Below, piece after piece: positions 47,417 to 63,000 of a stretch of DNA of 64,000 nucleotides. Source of the DNA: Fomitopsis serialis (lineage: Eukaryota > Basidiomycota > Agaricomycetes > Polyporales > Fomitopsidaceae); contig NW_025954964.1 in NCBI RefSeq assembly GCF_022376445.1, positions 186,001-250,000 on the forward strand, given 5' to 3'. Under the pieces are notes generated by a model. It ran no database searches. It worked only from the letters and a program-made list of their open reading frames with translations, and had not been told where the DNA came from. Both the position numbers and the translations under genes were made by a program. Positions within the stretch are counted from its first letter, which is position 1; each line of letters starts with the position of its first letter.

Positions 47417-48656
47417 TCACTCACGCCATCCAGTGAAGCCGTACACCTTCTTCACGTTCACCGAGAGTAGTAACGTTCCGGCGATAAACTCGGGCGCGAT
47501 GTGCAGCGTGTAGAACACCTTTGCTGTGCCGCCATTGAGCGAGCCCGGCGCCGTCGAGAGCAGGGAGTCGGTGTAGTTCGCCATCGCGGCGAGGCGGTAG
47601 AGCGCGGGTATTGACTGAGTCGCGCGAAGCCCGTCAGCTGGATTCTGTCAGAGCAGGGTAGGACTCACAAGAAGAAGACATAAAGACATCAAGAAGAGCG
47701 CGGGCCAGCGGGCGACGCGTTTCGGGCGCGTGAGCAACGCCCAGATGAGCACGGCCTCGACGAGCATCAGGTACACCACCATGTAGTCTCATACCAAGAC
47801 CCTCCACACGGCGCTACGTGAGGGGCTTGTGTCGAACCTACACCACCATGATGATGTCCGACGCGTATCTACATCCCCAGTTGTGCAGTCAGCGTCATAT
47901 CGACACAGCAACCCCCGAAGGCACGCACCTCGTCCGCTGCGCCGTCACGGCCTTACTGTGGCTCGTCGTCCCGCCGAAGTACACCCCGGCGTACACGCCC
48001 CCCAGCGCCAAGGCGGTATTTTGCATGAGCAACGAGACCATGCCATAGCGCTCAATCCACACCCTGCGCATTGGCTCGTCCACGAAGACCTCCTCGCTCA
48101 CGTCCATCCCGTCGCGTCGGGCGTCCATAACCATCGTCTCGAACGCTGCGGCGCTGTTCTTTGATTTGGGCAAGGCCGGCCGCTCCGCGCCGGACGGGGA
48201 GAGCAGGTTGAGTGAGGGCTCCGCGGAACGAGAAGCGGGACCACCCCGCGCGTGGACTTGATCAGGAAGACGCGCGCGATGTTGCCGACGTCGTCCGCAA
48301 GGCCGATGAAGCCCATCGCGTACGCGCTCTGGAGCCAACTCACCCAGAAGCTCGTTGTGCGCATGCTGGGCGTCTCCGCCTCCTTTGCGCGGAAGGAGAA
48401 GTCGATGACGCTGCGGGTGGGACGACGTGTGAGCGCGCCGCACAGCGAACGTGAGTGCGAGCGGTACGCACCGCTCGATGGCAAACACCGCGGTGCTGAT
48501 GATAAACACGTTGCGGGAGCTCTTCGAGACGAGTCGGTAGACTGCGAGCGGGATCGTTATCGCGTATGCGACAGCGAAGACGACCGAGGGAACGAGGTCG
48601 TGTGGGTTGGGCACGCCGCCAATGGGAGAAGGGAACTTGGGAGGCTAGGTAGCCAT
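47417..48656 (-). pseudogene. Seven-helix membrane protein, copy C (pseudogene)
   Basis: Third paralog of the family, in the same orientation as copy B. The start at 48656 reads Met-Ala-Thr followed at once by TAG at codon 4 (copy B has Gln there), then PPKFPSPIGGVPNPHDLVPS in frame. Matching pieces continue: SVVFAVAYAITIPLAVYRLV, EAETPSMRTTSFWVSWLQSA, YAMGFIGLADDVGNIARVFL, LALGGVYAGVYFGGTT. Further damage: a frame change in the loop after KSTRG (near 48240) and an inserted 67 bp at 47772-47838 that disrupts the helix-5 exon. The C-terminus KKVYGFTGWRE ends at 47417. Three separate lesions, including a nonsense substitution, make this a true pseudogene and not a sequencing artefact. Confidence 0.8.
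47772..47849. repeat. 56-bp insertion flanked by 11-bp direct repeats in copy C
   Basis: TACACCACCAT occurs at 47772-47782 and again at 47839-47849, with 56 bp of unrelated sequence between; copies A and B have one version of the motif and no insert. The direct repeats look like a target-site duplication. The insert has no terminal inverted repeats or GT-AG ends that would let it be spliced in frame. Confidence 0.75.
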
Positions 48657-48859
48657 CGGACGAGACAGAGGCAAAGAAGAGAGAAGAAGGCAACTTGGAT
48701 GCTACGTCCGCGTTGTGGCCAAGCCCCGCCGCAAGCTGAAGCTTGAAGGCTGTCATGGACAGCGATGGCTGTAGCCAGCTGGCAAAAGCGGAGCGCGGGC
48801 ATGCTAACAAGCCGTATGATAAAATGTAGTATGCAAGATAAGCTGGGATGTGCACGTCT

Positions 48860-49050
48860 GGAGCTGTCTGGAGGGAGCGATGTCCGTGGGAGAACAGTTT
48901 ATAGATGGAGGAGGCGATCCACACCTCTGACCGGAGGACTCTGTCGGCCCTGCTGCGACTCTGGATCGGACGCTGCTCAATTATCGGAACCATGTATGTA
49001 GTCCGTGGACAACAGTCTACATTGTTGGTCTATTTCCGGGATAGTACTAG
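48860..49050 (+). promoter_or_regulatory. Orphan F-box promoter, copy C (partial)
   Basis: Similar to the left part of 46840-47182: shared GCGATGTCCGTGG, AGAACAGT-TATAG, CTCAATTATC and ACAGTCTACATTGTTGGTCT blocks. The similarity stops near 49050, about 190 bp before the F-box start would be expected. Confidence 0.65.
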
Positions 49051-49250
49051 TATGTACATGGTTGCGGGCAAAAAATGGTACCGTAGTACGGCGCCAAGTT
49101 CCGAAAGTACCTTCATTGAAGTAATCATCAACGTTTCAACACTCGAGTACTTGAGTCTTCGAGTGCTCGTACAATGTCTGGCATACAATTTCGACAATAA
49201 TATGGGTCGTACCTCGTGTGATGCAGTCTGATGAGCTAGGTCATGCACTA

Positions 49251-51294
49251 CTACGGCTCGGATACTACCTCCCTCGGAACCGCAGTTCGTGCAAGTCGCT
49301 CCAATAGCTCATCTACAGCTCATTGTCAGTTTCCAATCTCAAGGCATCACATAAATAGCACTGCTTACCATTGAAGGCCGAGGTTTCTGTGAACGAGCTC
49401 GACTCCATGTAGACGCGGATATGCTCGCCTAGGTCCCTTGAAATGGGCACCATTTTTCGAGATGCATTTGGGCCGAGAGTCTTTGTCAACTTGGGGTTTG
49501 GGTCGATTGTCTCTCCATCATGAGTTGAACTGTCCTCGCTATCCGCTTCCGATGTTGTGGCCCAACCATCCTCGGATGAACCGTGGTCAGAGCCGTCGGA
49601 CTCTTCTTCAGACCCTTCATCATCGACATCCCCGTCAGAGCTCCCGGAGTGTACACCTCCCCTGCATCTTCGTCACGGTCCACATTCGCCGAGGGCGGTT
49701 CATCATTCGGGACGATCCGCCACCATAATGCATGTCCGCAAAAGCGATAGCGTGACAACTCGTCGTTGAGTACCTGAACACCCTCTCCGACGGAGATGAC
49801 GTGCAAAGACGTCAACGTGCCCGCAATGAGTACCGCTAGGCTGCATATCACAGACGACCAACGCGGATAGACAGCGACGCGTGATTCGTCCATGTCGTGC
49901 ATGTAAATGCCGCTCACGCGCTTGCGGCAGAGGCGCAGAGCAACCAGGGGGAGTCGAGATAATGCTGACAGCGCCATGCTCTACAGTGCAATATGCTTCA
50001 GCGCTGTGTCGGGGAAACGTGGTGCGGGCTGACTCACTGTCCAATACATGCTGACTTCCACCATACTGTCCGACGATATCGTAAGATCAAGATAGCGAAT
50101 GCGGGGTGCACTATGGATGAAGTCCTGCCAGAAAGTCATGTCCAGCATGGCAGGGAGGTCTTGTAGGGAAAGGACGACGGGTGAAGTACGCTGTAGGATC
50201 GGCAGTATCTGCGGCGCGGATGACTTGGACTCAGAGCCGAGCATAAGCCATCGTATCTTGCATGCAATCTTCCACTGCGTGAAATCCTCGGAGGTTCCGT
50301 AGGCACGGTCGAGATACCCCCAACATGCGGTTTCCGCACTCGGAAACCCCTCTGTTCCAGCTGCGCCACTCCTGGAACCGGCGGTGCGACTCCTAGTCCT
50401 GAACATCAGAGCTTCGATAGTGTCTTTTTTCTCCCACTCCTCCATGCTTTGTCTAGAGTCAAAGTGGATCGACTTGACAGTTGGAAAGGCGTGGACAAGG
50501 GTAGCCACAGAGACGTAGGTATACTCTATCTTCAAGTCCCTGAGCTCTGGCCACTGCAGCGGGGCATGGCAAACACCACCGTCAACAGGAGGGGGTTGTT
50601 GGTCCGCGATGCGGAGGTGGTACAAATGGAGAGAACGGACGCTTTGCATAACGGGAGCAGAGAGTAGCGAGGTCGCGTCGCAGCGGTCTTCATCTGAGCC
50701 GGAGTAGGTGTCATGTAAGCTGAGCCGGCGAGGCGTACAGGACAGGCGTCCCACGACTTCGAACGAGTCGGATGTCAGATCTCGCAGATCTAGATCCAGC
50801 AACTGGTTCAGTCGGCATATGACAGACGCTATGCGTGGCTCCGCCTCGAACAGAGCACCCGCTGCCTCGAGCCGCAACATCTTCATGTGGGGTGCGAGTT
50901 CGAGGACATCCGCGAGAAGAGTGGCAGCAGAGAAGTCTTGTGTCTCTTCGTACCGTCCTCGAGAGCCAAAGGCGGCCCTGGACACAGTGAGTGCCCGTAC
51001 GAAGTGCAGGCGGTTGGTCACATCCGCTAGGAGGTAGCTGGATATCCTCTCCAACTGCGCGGCTGTCTTGATGTTGATCGCCGACAGTGCGTGGTGTTTG
51101 GCGAGGGGATGGATTCTGCGAGACGTCAGAGAGAGACTCAAGCTGTCGCATCGATCGAGGAACGATACGACTGAGGACAAAGAATATTCATCAAGGTCCA
51201 GCAAGCGCATTTTGATTCCGCGAGTTTGCAGAGTCGATTGAGAACCGATGGAGGTCAGCGCGACGGACTCTGCAGACCCGAGACAATTGTCCAC
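49251..51294 (-). CDS. F-box/Leu-rich protein with acidic C-terminal tail
   Basis: F-box-type adaptor of another subfamily than the duplicated pair. The frame opens at 51294; the Met at 51207 (MRLLDLDEYSLSSVVSFLDR) is the more likely functional start because it begins the F-box, followed by CDSLSLSLTSRRIHPLAKHH. Leu-rich repeats run through LLADVLELAPHMKMLRLEAA, LNQLLDLDLRDLT and HLYHLRIADQQPP to LSLQDLPAMLDMTFWQDFIH. A stop at 49981-49983 lies inside a phase-0 intron (GTGAGT donor, CTGTAG acceptor, about 61 bp), after which SMALSALSRLPLVALRLCRK continues. The tail switches frame near 49655-49669 (one missing base) to an acidic, Ser-rich stretch, and the last exon ends LLERLARTAVPREVVSEP at 49251. 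Confidence 0.7.
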
Positions 51295-51369
51295 CGTTCA
51301 AAGTACTGGATGTAGACAAGATGTAGACGATGGAGTCTGAGGCGCCGGAAGGGTGTGGCTAAGGCGTGG

Positions 51370-51679
51370 GTAGTCAAGATCCCGGACCGATACCGCAAGA
51401 TCTAAGATACTTCCATTGGTCCAGTATCGGAACCATGTAGTTCGTGGACGAACAGTCTACTTACATGGATTGTTGCCAGTCTGTTTCCAGGATAAGTACT
51501 CAAAGAATACCAGAGCATCAGCGGTACTCCACTCAAGGAGTACGCCTAGGGAACCGGGGTTTGCGCGGTTATGCATGATGACTTGATGGTGGCTGTGAAC
51601 GCTCTCAGATCTGGGAGTCCCATTCAACCCACCGTAGCCGTCGTCAGCTTGACGGCTCTCTAGCTGCTTTTTGTCCTCT
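51370..51679 (+). promoter_or_regulatory. Promoter of F-box copy 2
   Basis: Upstream region of the F-box start at 51680. Its sequence is repeated at 46840-47182 and in part at 48860-49050, which defines the promoter as part of the duplicated unit. A segment of about 60 bp at 51425-51490 matches 48981-49040 on the far side of the F-box/Leu-rich gene. Confidence 0.6.
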
Positions 51680-52894
51680 ATGGATCTGCCTCCGGAGCTC
51701 ACAGACATCATCGTCGACCACTTACACGACGATGTGTACGCCCTCAGTGCGTGCGCGCTGACCTGCCGCGCGTGGCTGCCCACGGTCCGCTTCCACCGCT
51801 TCCACCACACCAAGCTCCCAACGAGCCGCGAGTCTACCCGCCAATTCCATGAAGTGCTCCTCGCGTCGCCGGAAGTGCGCGATATGGTGCATACGCTCGA
51901 GCTGCAAGGCCGCCTCGGATGGTGGCTCGACGACGCGGCTGCTTGGCAGGGTGCATCCTACGCGTTCCTGACGCTGCTGCCGGCGGTGGTGGACCTCAGA
52001 CTCATCGTGGTCACCCTCGAGGACTCCGCGCACGAATGCTCGTCGCGAGCCTCAGGAGCGTCAAGCGGCTGTCCGTCTACAGGTGTCGTTTCCGGACGTT
52101 CCAGCTGTTCGTTGCCTTGATTGGGTCGTTCCCGTCCCTCGACACGCTCACGCAATCCTTCGCCCTGACCTGGCGCTATGAGATCCCCTGTCGGCCTCTG
52201 TCGCTGAAGAGCTGCGGTCTCGCCTACCGGCGGGCTGCGCACCCTGAGATTGGGGGAGCCATGGTTTGAGGAAGAAGATCCACGGGCGGCCGAGCTGGTC
52301 ACTGCCAAGGACATGCTCCTACGGGAGCTGCATTCGAAGAGGACGGTGCATCTGGCTCAGCGCTTCCTCGAGATGCTCGGTCCGGACACTCTCGAGACGC
52401 TAGACCTGGACATCAGCAGTGCCGGCGGGCTACTGAGTACGTCTCCCTTTTCTGACTATGAGCGACGCTCACCTCACTATGCTAGAGATCCTTGAGCGGG
52501 AGTCGTTCTCGTTCGCGTCGTGCATCCGTCTGCGCACGTGCACCTTTCGGATTCTGCTCCGGGGCACGCAGTCGCTCGACAACGACGATGTCCGCGGTCT
52601 CACGAGTCTCCTTCCACACTCACCTCACCTCACCTGAAGACGGTGAAGCTGTCGCTCTTCATGAAGCGCGCCAAGGATGTCAACATCGCTCGCAGAGTCA
52701 GCTTCAACGAGCTGCAGGCACTCAATTGGGCTGGTGTCAGCGACATGTTCACGCAGGCCAAGCTACTGGATCGCTGTAAGCTGGTTGTGGAAGGAGAAGG
52801 CGAGCCGGCCGTCCTTGAGGATTACATCCGCAGTGTACGGCCTGAACTGCATGCACGTCGGGTTATACAAACGGTACAGTATACGGCCCATTGA
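51680..52894 (+). CDS. F-box protein, copy 2 of the duplicated family (frame damaged)
   Basis: Paralog of the F-box gene at 32.7-33.9 kb, inverted. The start at 51680 reads MDLPPELTDIIVDHLHDDVY, then ACALTCRAWLPTVRFHRFHH (F-box) and LELQGRLGWWLDDAAAWQGA. The Leu-rich part continues in another frame from about 52036 (MLVASLRSVKRLSVYRCRF), changes again near 52180 where five bases fewer than in copy 1 are present, and reads MLGPDTLETLDLDIS. An intron follows (donor at about 52438), then the second exon with IRLRTCTFRILLRGTQSLDN, a one-base shift near 52607, and IARRVSFNELQALNWAGV to the stop at 52894. Copy 2 lacks the nonsense codon of copy 1 but has at least three frame breaks; some may be assembly errors, so it may or may not be functional. 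Confidence 0.6.
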
Positions 52895-57998
<5,104 letters not shown>

Positions 57999-58365
57999 GG
58001 TTGAGGCACTCGCCGGGTGCCAACCACTAGGCCGTGGCTCGAATAGGAGGAAACGACAGTATACGCGGAAAAGCTTCTATAGGGTGCGTTTCTGCGACGA
58101 CGTCACCGCCGCTGCAACAGTTCAGACGTGTTCTGACAGAGGTGAGCGTGCGCACTGCGCTGTGGCTGAGGGTGAGCGTCGAGCGACCGCAGACGCGAAC
58201 GCGCGAGGACGCGCGACGCGTGACATGTCGCGCTTGTCACACGCGCTGGGTCCTGGCCGCAAACTTCGAGCTCAAGCTTAATCTATTTAAGCCAGGTCTG
58301 AGCCTGCGTTCGCTGTTCCTTCGCAGTCTTCCACTCGTCTCGTCGCAACTCAGCGCAGCAATACT
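57999..58365. promoter_or_regulatory. Divergent promoter of SMC3 and mtTFB
   Basis: 367 bp between two divergent start codons. A CpG-rich stretch at 58190-58225 includes ACGCGT at 58216-58221, the core of the MluI cell-cycle box bound by MBF, which drives cohesin genes in S phase in yeasts. A TATTTAAG sits near 58280 on the mtTFB side. The motif is short and not unique in this window. Confidence 0.4.
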
Positions 58366-59932
58366 ATGCAGGTCAACCGTTCTTGGAGGCATTTCGCTCC
58401 GCTCACCCGGACGTGCCGACGCTCGTACTCGGAGTCGTCACCAGGCCTGCCACCGCTTCCTCCGCCCGAGAAATGGCGTAGGATATTTGACCAGGGAAAT
58501 GCACTCAAGGACAGGGCTTGCATCAAACGTCCAGACACCGCCCAATTGGTTGCGAACTCCTTTCTAGGCGACGCGAGTCCGGTAGGTGGTGACGGCAAGG
58601 TTGTCATCGAGGCGTTTCCCGGTGCGTATTCGAATACGCAATCTTGCGCGCGAAGCTCAGTTTGCGACATATCTCAGGACCCGGTGCATTGTCACGAGCG
58701 TTACTACAATTGCCTCGTTCCAAGATCCGCAAGCTTATCATATTGGAAGACCATACGGAGTATCTGCCACATCTCAAGGTGTGTCTGTTCTTACTCGTTA
58801 TTCTGCAAGTTTCCACTGATGATCGTAAGGCATTAGAGGAGGCGGATTCGCGGGTACACGTGATTCCATACTCTGGCTATATGTGGGACACGTACACCTA
58901 CCTAGAGGATACGGGTTTGTTGTCGGACGTACCAACTGTACCTTGGGAGGGTGGTCGTGAGTTCGCTATCTCGGAACAAATCGTCACGGCAGAATGCTGA
59001 CGGGAAATATGCTGCTCTAGTCCATCCTAACCTTCATTTTATCAGCCATCTCCAACGAAGCATCAAGGGCGAGCAGCTGATTGCCCAGCTCTTCCGCTGC
59101 ATACCAGACCGAACATGGTTGTACAAGTTCGGCAGAGTACCCATGAGCTTCGTTATGAGCGACTGGGTATGGACGGTACGTATTCAGCTGTTAGGTTGCT
59201 TTGGGCGTGGACTAACATCGCTTGTCAGCGTATCAATTCCCCGCCTGGCAAGAGTACGCGATGCAAGCTCTCTGTGATCGCTGACGCTTCAGCCGATTGC
59301 CTCAGCGCAATGGACTGGGGGCTTCTTCAGCCATATAACGATCATTTTCACCCCATGACATCGGGGCATACAAGCCTTAAAAAGCCCATAACAAGGCAAT
59401 TGGGCTACCCGTTCACGGCCGTGAACGTGATACCACATGCGGACCAGGTTGGTATGAGACGGCTGTCTCTTTGGTCTCTGTTCTGCCTGGTCGCGGCTAA
59501 CTGCGAATAGGTTATTCGCAGAGGCCTTTTGGAGAAGTGGGACTACTGCTTGCGTAGGCTCTTCGTTTTGAAGTCGACCCCACTACAGCGCTCTATCAGG
59601 TTCGTCACGGTTGGCGTTGACGACATGCCGCTCATCGCTGAGTGTTGGTGCCTAGTTCTCTTGCCCCTGGTGCAGCTACTCTCCTCAAAACGCTTACTGA
59701 TCCTTCCCTACCACGGGAACAGCGAGTGGATATCAGTAAACCACCGCGCGGATTGACAGTCGCAGACTGGGCATTGCTCGTCCGCGCATTCGAATTATGG
59801 CCGTTCGCTCCAGAGGTAAGCAACTGCCGCCGTATGCTTCCGCTGATACTTACCGCGTCGTTTGTCACGTAGGACCTCATGGTTAACGATGGCATGACGA
59901 CCAAGATAGATACAGACATAAAATTGTCTTAA
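58366..59932 (+). CDS. Mitochondrial transcription factor B / rRNA adenine dimethyltransferase-like protein
   Basis: SAM-dependent methyltransferase-fold protein of the Mtf1/TFB group: it works in the mitochondrial matrix in promoter melting or 12S-type rRNA dimethylation. The start at 58366 reads MQVNRSWRHFAPLTRTCRRS, an Arg-rich targeting presequence. Then EKWRRIFDQGNALKDRACIK; motif I FPGPGALSRALLQLPRSKIR over an intron; LIILEDHTEYLPHL; VHVIPYSGYMWDTYTYLED; VHPNLHFISHL; GEQLIAQLFRCIPDRTWLYK and FGRVPMSFVMSDWVWTRI; then SLAPGAATLLKTLTDP, PPRGLTVADWALLVRAFELW, stop at 59930-59932. Introns join in frame. The catalytic [ND]LPY/F motif of active dimethylases is not seen, so a transcription-factor role is more likely. 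Confidence 0.87.
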
Positions 59933-60062
59933 AGTGATTGTGTCGTTCATTAATGTCTTGCTTGGTACTTCGATGCTGGGGACACACATTATGGAGTAAT
60001 ACAATATATTAGAAACCACTAGTATGATCATACACCAAGCTCTGTCTCATCGGTCCCGGTCA

Positions 60063-63000
60063 TTACCCAGCAGCCACATCCACGACACTGCTTTCATGCA
60101 CCGGAGACGGTGGCCATTCATCGGCTCCGGACTCCCGGCATCCTGTAAAGCGACGAGAGCCAAACGTTAGCAATCCGCCTTTCTTCAAAACTAGCAGCGA
60201 CAGTCGACTTACCTCCACATTCGCGTTCGCAGCCGCTTTGGTCTCCACCTCCAGCTGTACTTCCATGTCCTCCTCTCCATCTACTGGCTGTGTATCTTCG
60301 TCTACCTCAACCGGCTCTAAGTTGCCCATGGTCACGTCCGTTGTCTGTGTTTCGTCATCGTCAACTGCTTCGGTCTGTTGTGAGTCAGCCTGGCTCTCGG
60401 TGGCCTTCTTCTTCCGCCCGGACGATTTCTTCTCTTGCTTATCTGTCGGCGGATTGGGGGGCAAGCCGAAGAGCGTCGTCTGACGTCCTGCCGACTTCTT
60501 ATCCTTCTCTTTCAAGCTGGTCTTGCCCTTTCCTGGCGGTGGCCCTGCGGTTTAGAACGCGGCTGTCAGTCCAAGCTGCTTGCACTGATGAAGTGAGTCC
60601 ACCAACGTTTGGCCTTGTCAGTCTCAGCGGCGTCCACTTTCGAGAAGAAGCTCTCGCTTTTCTGCAGGGGCTTGTTGACGTCGGCGTTTCGTGTGAATGG
60701 ATTGCGGTTGTTATCTGCGCCGGTTTTCCGTGCGAAGGGATTTGCACCTGAAAACAGTCAGTACATTGCTCGAGCGTTGGTCTCTTATACGGCTTACGTG
60801 TTGTCGATGCACCTGCTTTCACTAGTGGCACTGGTTCATCAACTGCACGACGCTTGGAGACGTTGTCTACTCCAGGGGAGTGATACTCGCGGACAGGTTG
60901 CGTCTCTTCTACCCGTTTCCTCTTGCCGTCCGGGGACGAGAACGAGTAATCATCGACGGTGTCGTCGAAAGACGCGCCGAAAGTAGTCGTGTCTTCCGAG
61001 AATTGACTGCTCATGCCTGGCTGCGGTTGTTGACGAGCGGCATTCTATTGGCGTCCACAATCGGCGTCGCTCGTTCCAATCCCGGGCGTGCTTCATAGGA
61101 GGCGGTCTGAAGTCTTGGAACGCCTTTGGACGCTGGGCCTCTGCATGGATCTTCCGCGGCGCAGGCACAACTGCTAGATCCCTTGCGCGCTGTCGACGTT
61201 TTTCGCGGGCGTCCACGAGGCGGTCCGACTCCTCCCTGTCGTCCTTGAGTGCTTCTATCTTCTCCTGCAGGCCGATGAGGTGGTAAAACCCGGCAACTTT
61301 GATGGCCATGTCGAAGGACTTGGTGTGATGCAAGAGCTTGGTGAGTCAAGAGCCCTCGCAGTCGTCATTCTTGCACGCTTCTGAATGAGCTGGATGAGTT
61401 CTTATCGAGTGCGAGCTCGCGCGGGAGATGTCGTCCGTGGTGAGCTCGTCGCCAAGACCGTCGCGGAGATGTCAAGTAACATTCTTCGCGAGCAAGGCTG
61501 CGTGATACTCAGCGTGACAAGCCAGACGTACGGGGACAAGGCATACTCACTGTTCTTCAGAGGTGCTTCCTTGGGGTCTTGACGGTGAAAGGGAAGCTTC
61601 AGCGCCAGTTCTTGCATAGAGGTCGAGGGAACGTAGGGTGTTCTTGCCTTCCCTACGTCCGGCATCAGGCCACAACCCATGACATGGATGACCTGAGCTT
61701 CGAGCTTACCTTCAGAATCAAACACATGAATGTCTCGCCGGCAAGACCGACAGGCCAGTATGACTCCTGTTTGCCTTCTCGTCGGTCTAGGAGGTTGGTG
61801 TCAAGTGCTCGGGTCCAGGTTGCGGCGAAGGGCAACCGGAATCTTGGCATGATATTGAGAATACCAGCGGAATCGTATGTGGCTGGGGCCTAGTGCAGAA
61901 TTCAGTGTTCGATTGATAGGCACTAGTTATTCCACAAACTCACGCCTTCTTCAGTGACCCCGATCCACTTCAGTGTGTGGCGCTTCGGCACAGGCAATGC
62001 GTCCTTCTGCAGCACGCAAAAGTCATCGAATTGTATCAGTCTGCCCATCAGGTTCTGCGAGCCTGAGAGCCAATTGAGTCAATTATGCGATGCACGATAC
62101 ATTTGCTCTTACCATCCATCGTCGTTGCGCCGTCGCGCGTCACTACGAATACCCATTCTGGTGAAGCGACCATCGTCACGAAGTCGCCCTGCAAGCTCAG
62201 AACACACCGCTCGATGCCCGTTCCGGTCAGGAAGATAAGCTCGCCCGTACTCGTAGCAATGACCACATTGCCGTTGCCTTGCATGTCTGCGTCCGACTTC
62301 TCGCGGAGTGACTTCGTCGGCGGGGGACCGCCCGCCGCAACGCCAAGAACGCGAGTACCCTTTGGGAGATCGTACGTCCATTCACCCTGTGCGGCCCAGG
62401 TGCCGTAGGGTTTGTAGATGACGTGCGCCGGGTGCTCGTTCTCAGGCTGGCAGGCATAGGCTGCCCCGCGCTCGCCTGTTGTTTGTCAGAATCTGTAGCG
62501 AGCAATTGGATTGTAACGTACCGAGTGAAGCCAAATCATACTTGAAATGGTCCGTGAAGTGGTAGCTCTTCCGCGCGGTCTTGTCGTAGAACTCAACATT
62601 GACGATGTGATGAGTGTCCTGGTCGGTGATCTCGATGACCCCGATCATGTTATACGCTGCATCAACCTCTCAGTCTTGCATTTCGCATACTAAGATACCA
62701 CGCCTACCTAGGTATCGTTTCTTGTTTTCCATTGGTGTTGACCCAGGCTGGAAGGCCGGTTGTGCCTTGGTGACACTGACTGCACGAAGGACGCCATTCA
62801 GTCAACGTCGATCATTCACACAGCGCACTTACCCATCTCTTTGACCCCATCCTTTGCACTCCACTTCTTGTCGTCGTCGTCCATGCCGCCGCCCAAGTCA
62901 TCCAAAATCCAGTCATCGTTGTCCAGATCTACGCCGACATCGTCGTCCACGTCTACATCCCCGCCCGCATCCTTGCCCGCGAACTCCTTGTCTGCCTCAA

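Noticed and set aside
34688..48656. Seven-helix copies as STE3-type pheromone receptors, that is, a mating-type locus
   Set aside because: No STE3 or rhodopsin-like signature is visible, no CaaX pheromone precursor frame was found nearby, and no homeodomain genes are present.
49981..49983. In-frame TAG in the F-box/Leu-rich gene as a nonsense mutation
   Set aside because: The codon lies inside a GTGAGT...CTGTAG intron of about 61 bp, phase 0, and the protein continues normally on the other side.
57999..58365. ACGCGT as firm proof of MBF control of SMC3
   Set aside because: The same hexamer also occurs at 6476, 6586 and inside coding sequence, so one copy in a CpG-rich promoter is only suggestive.
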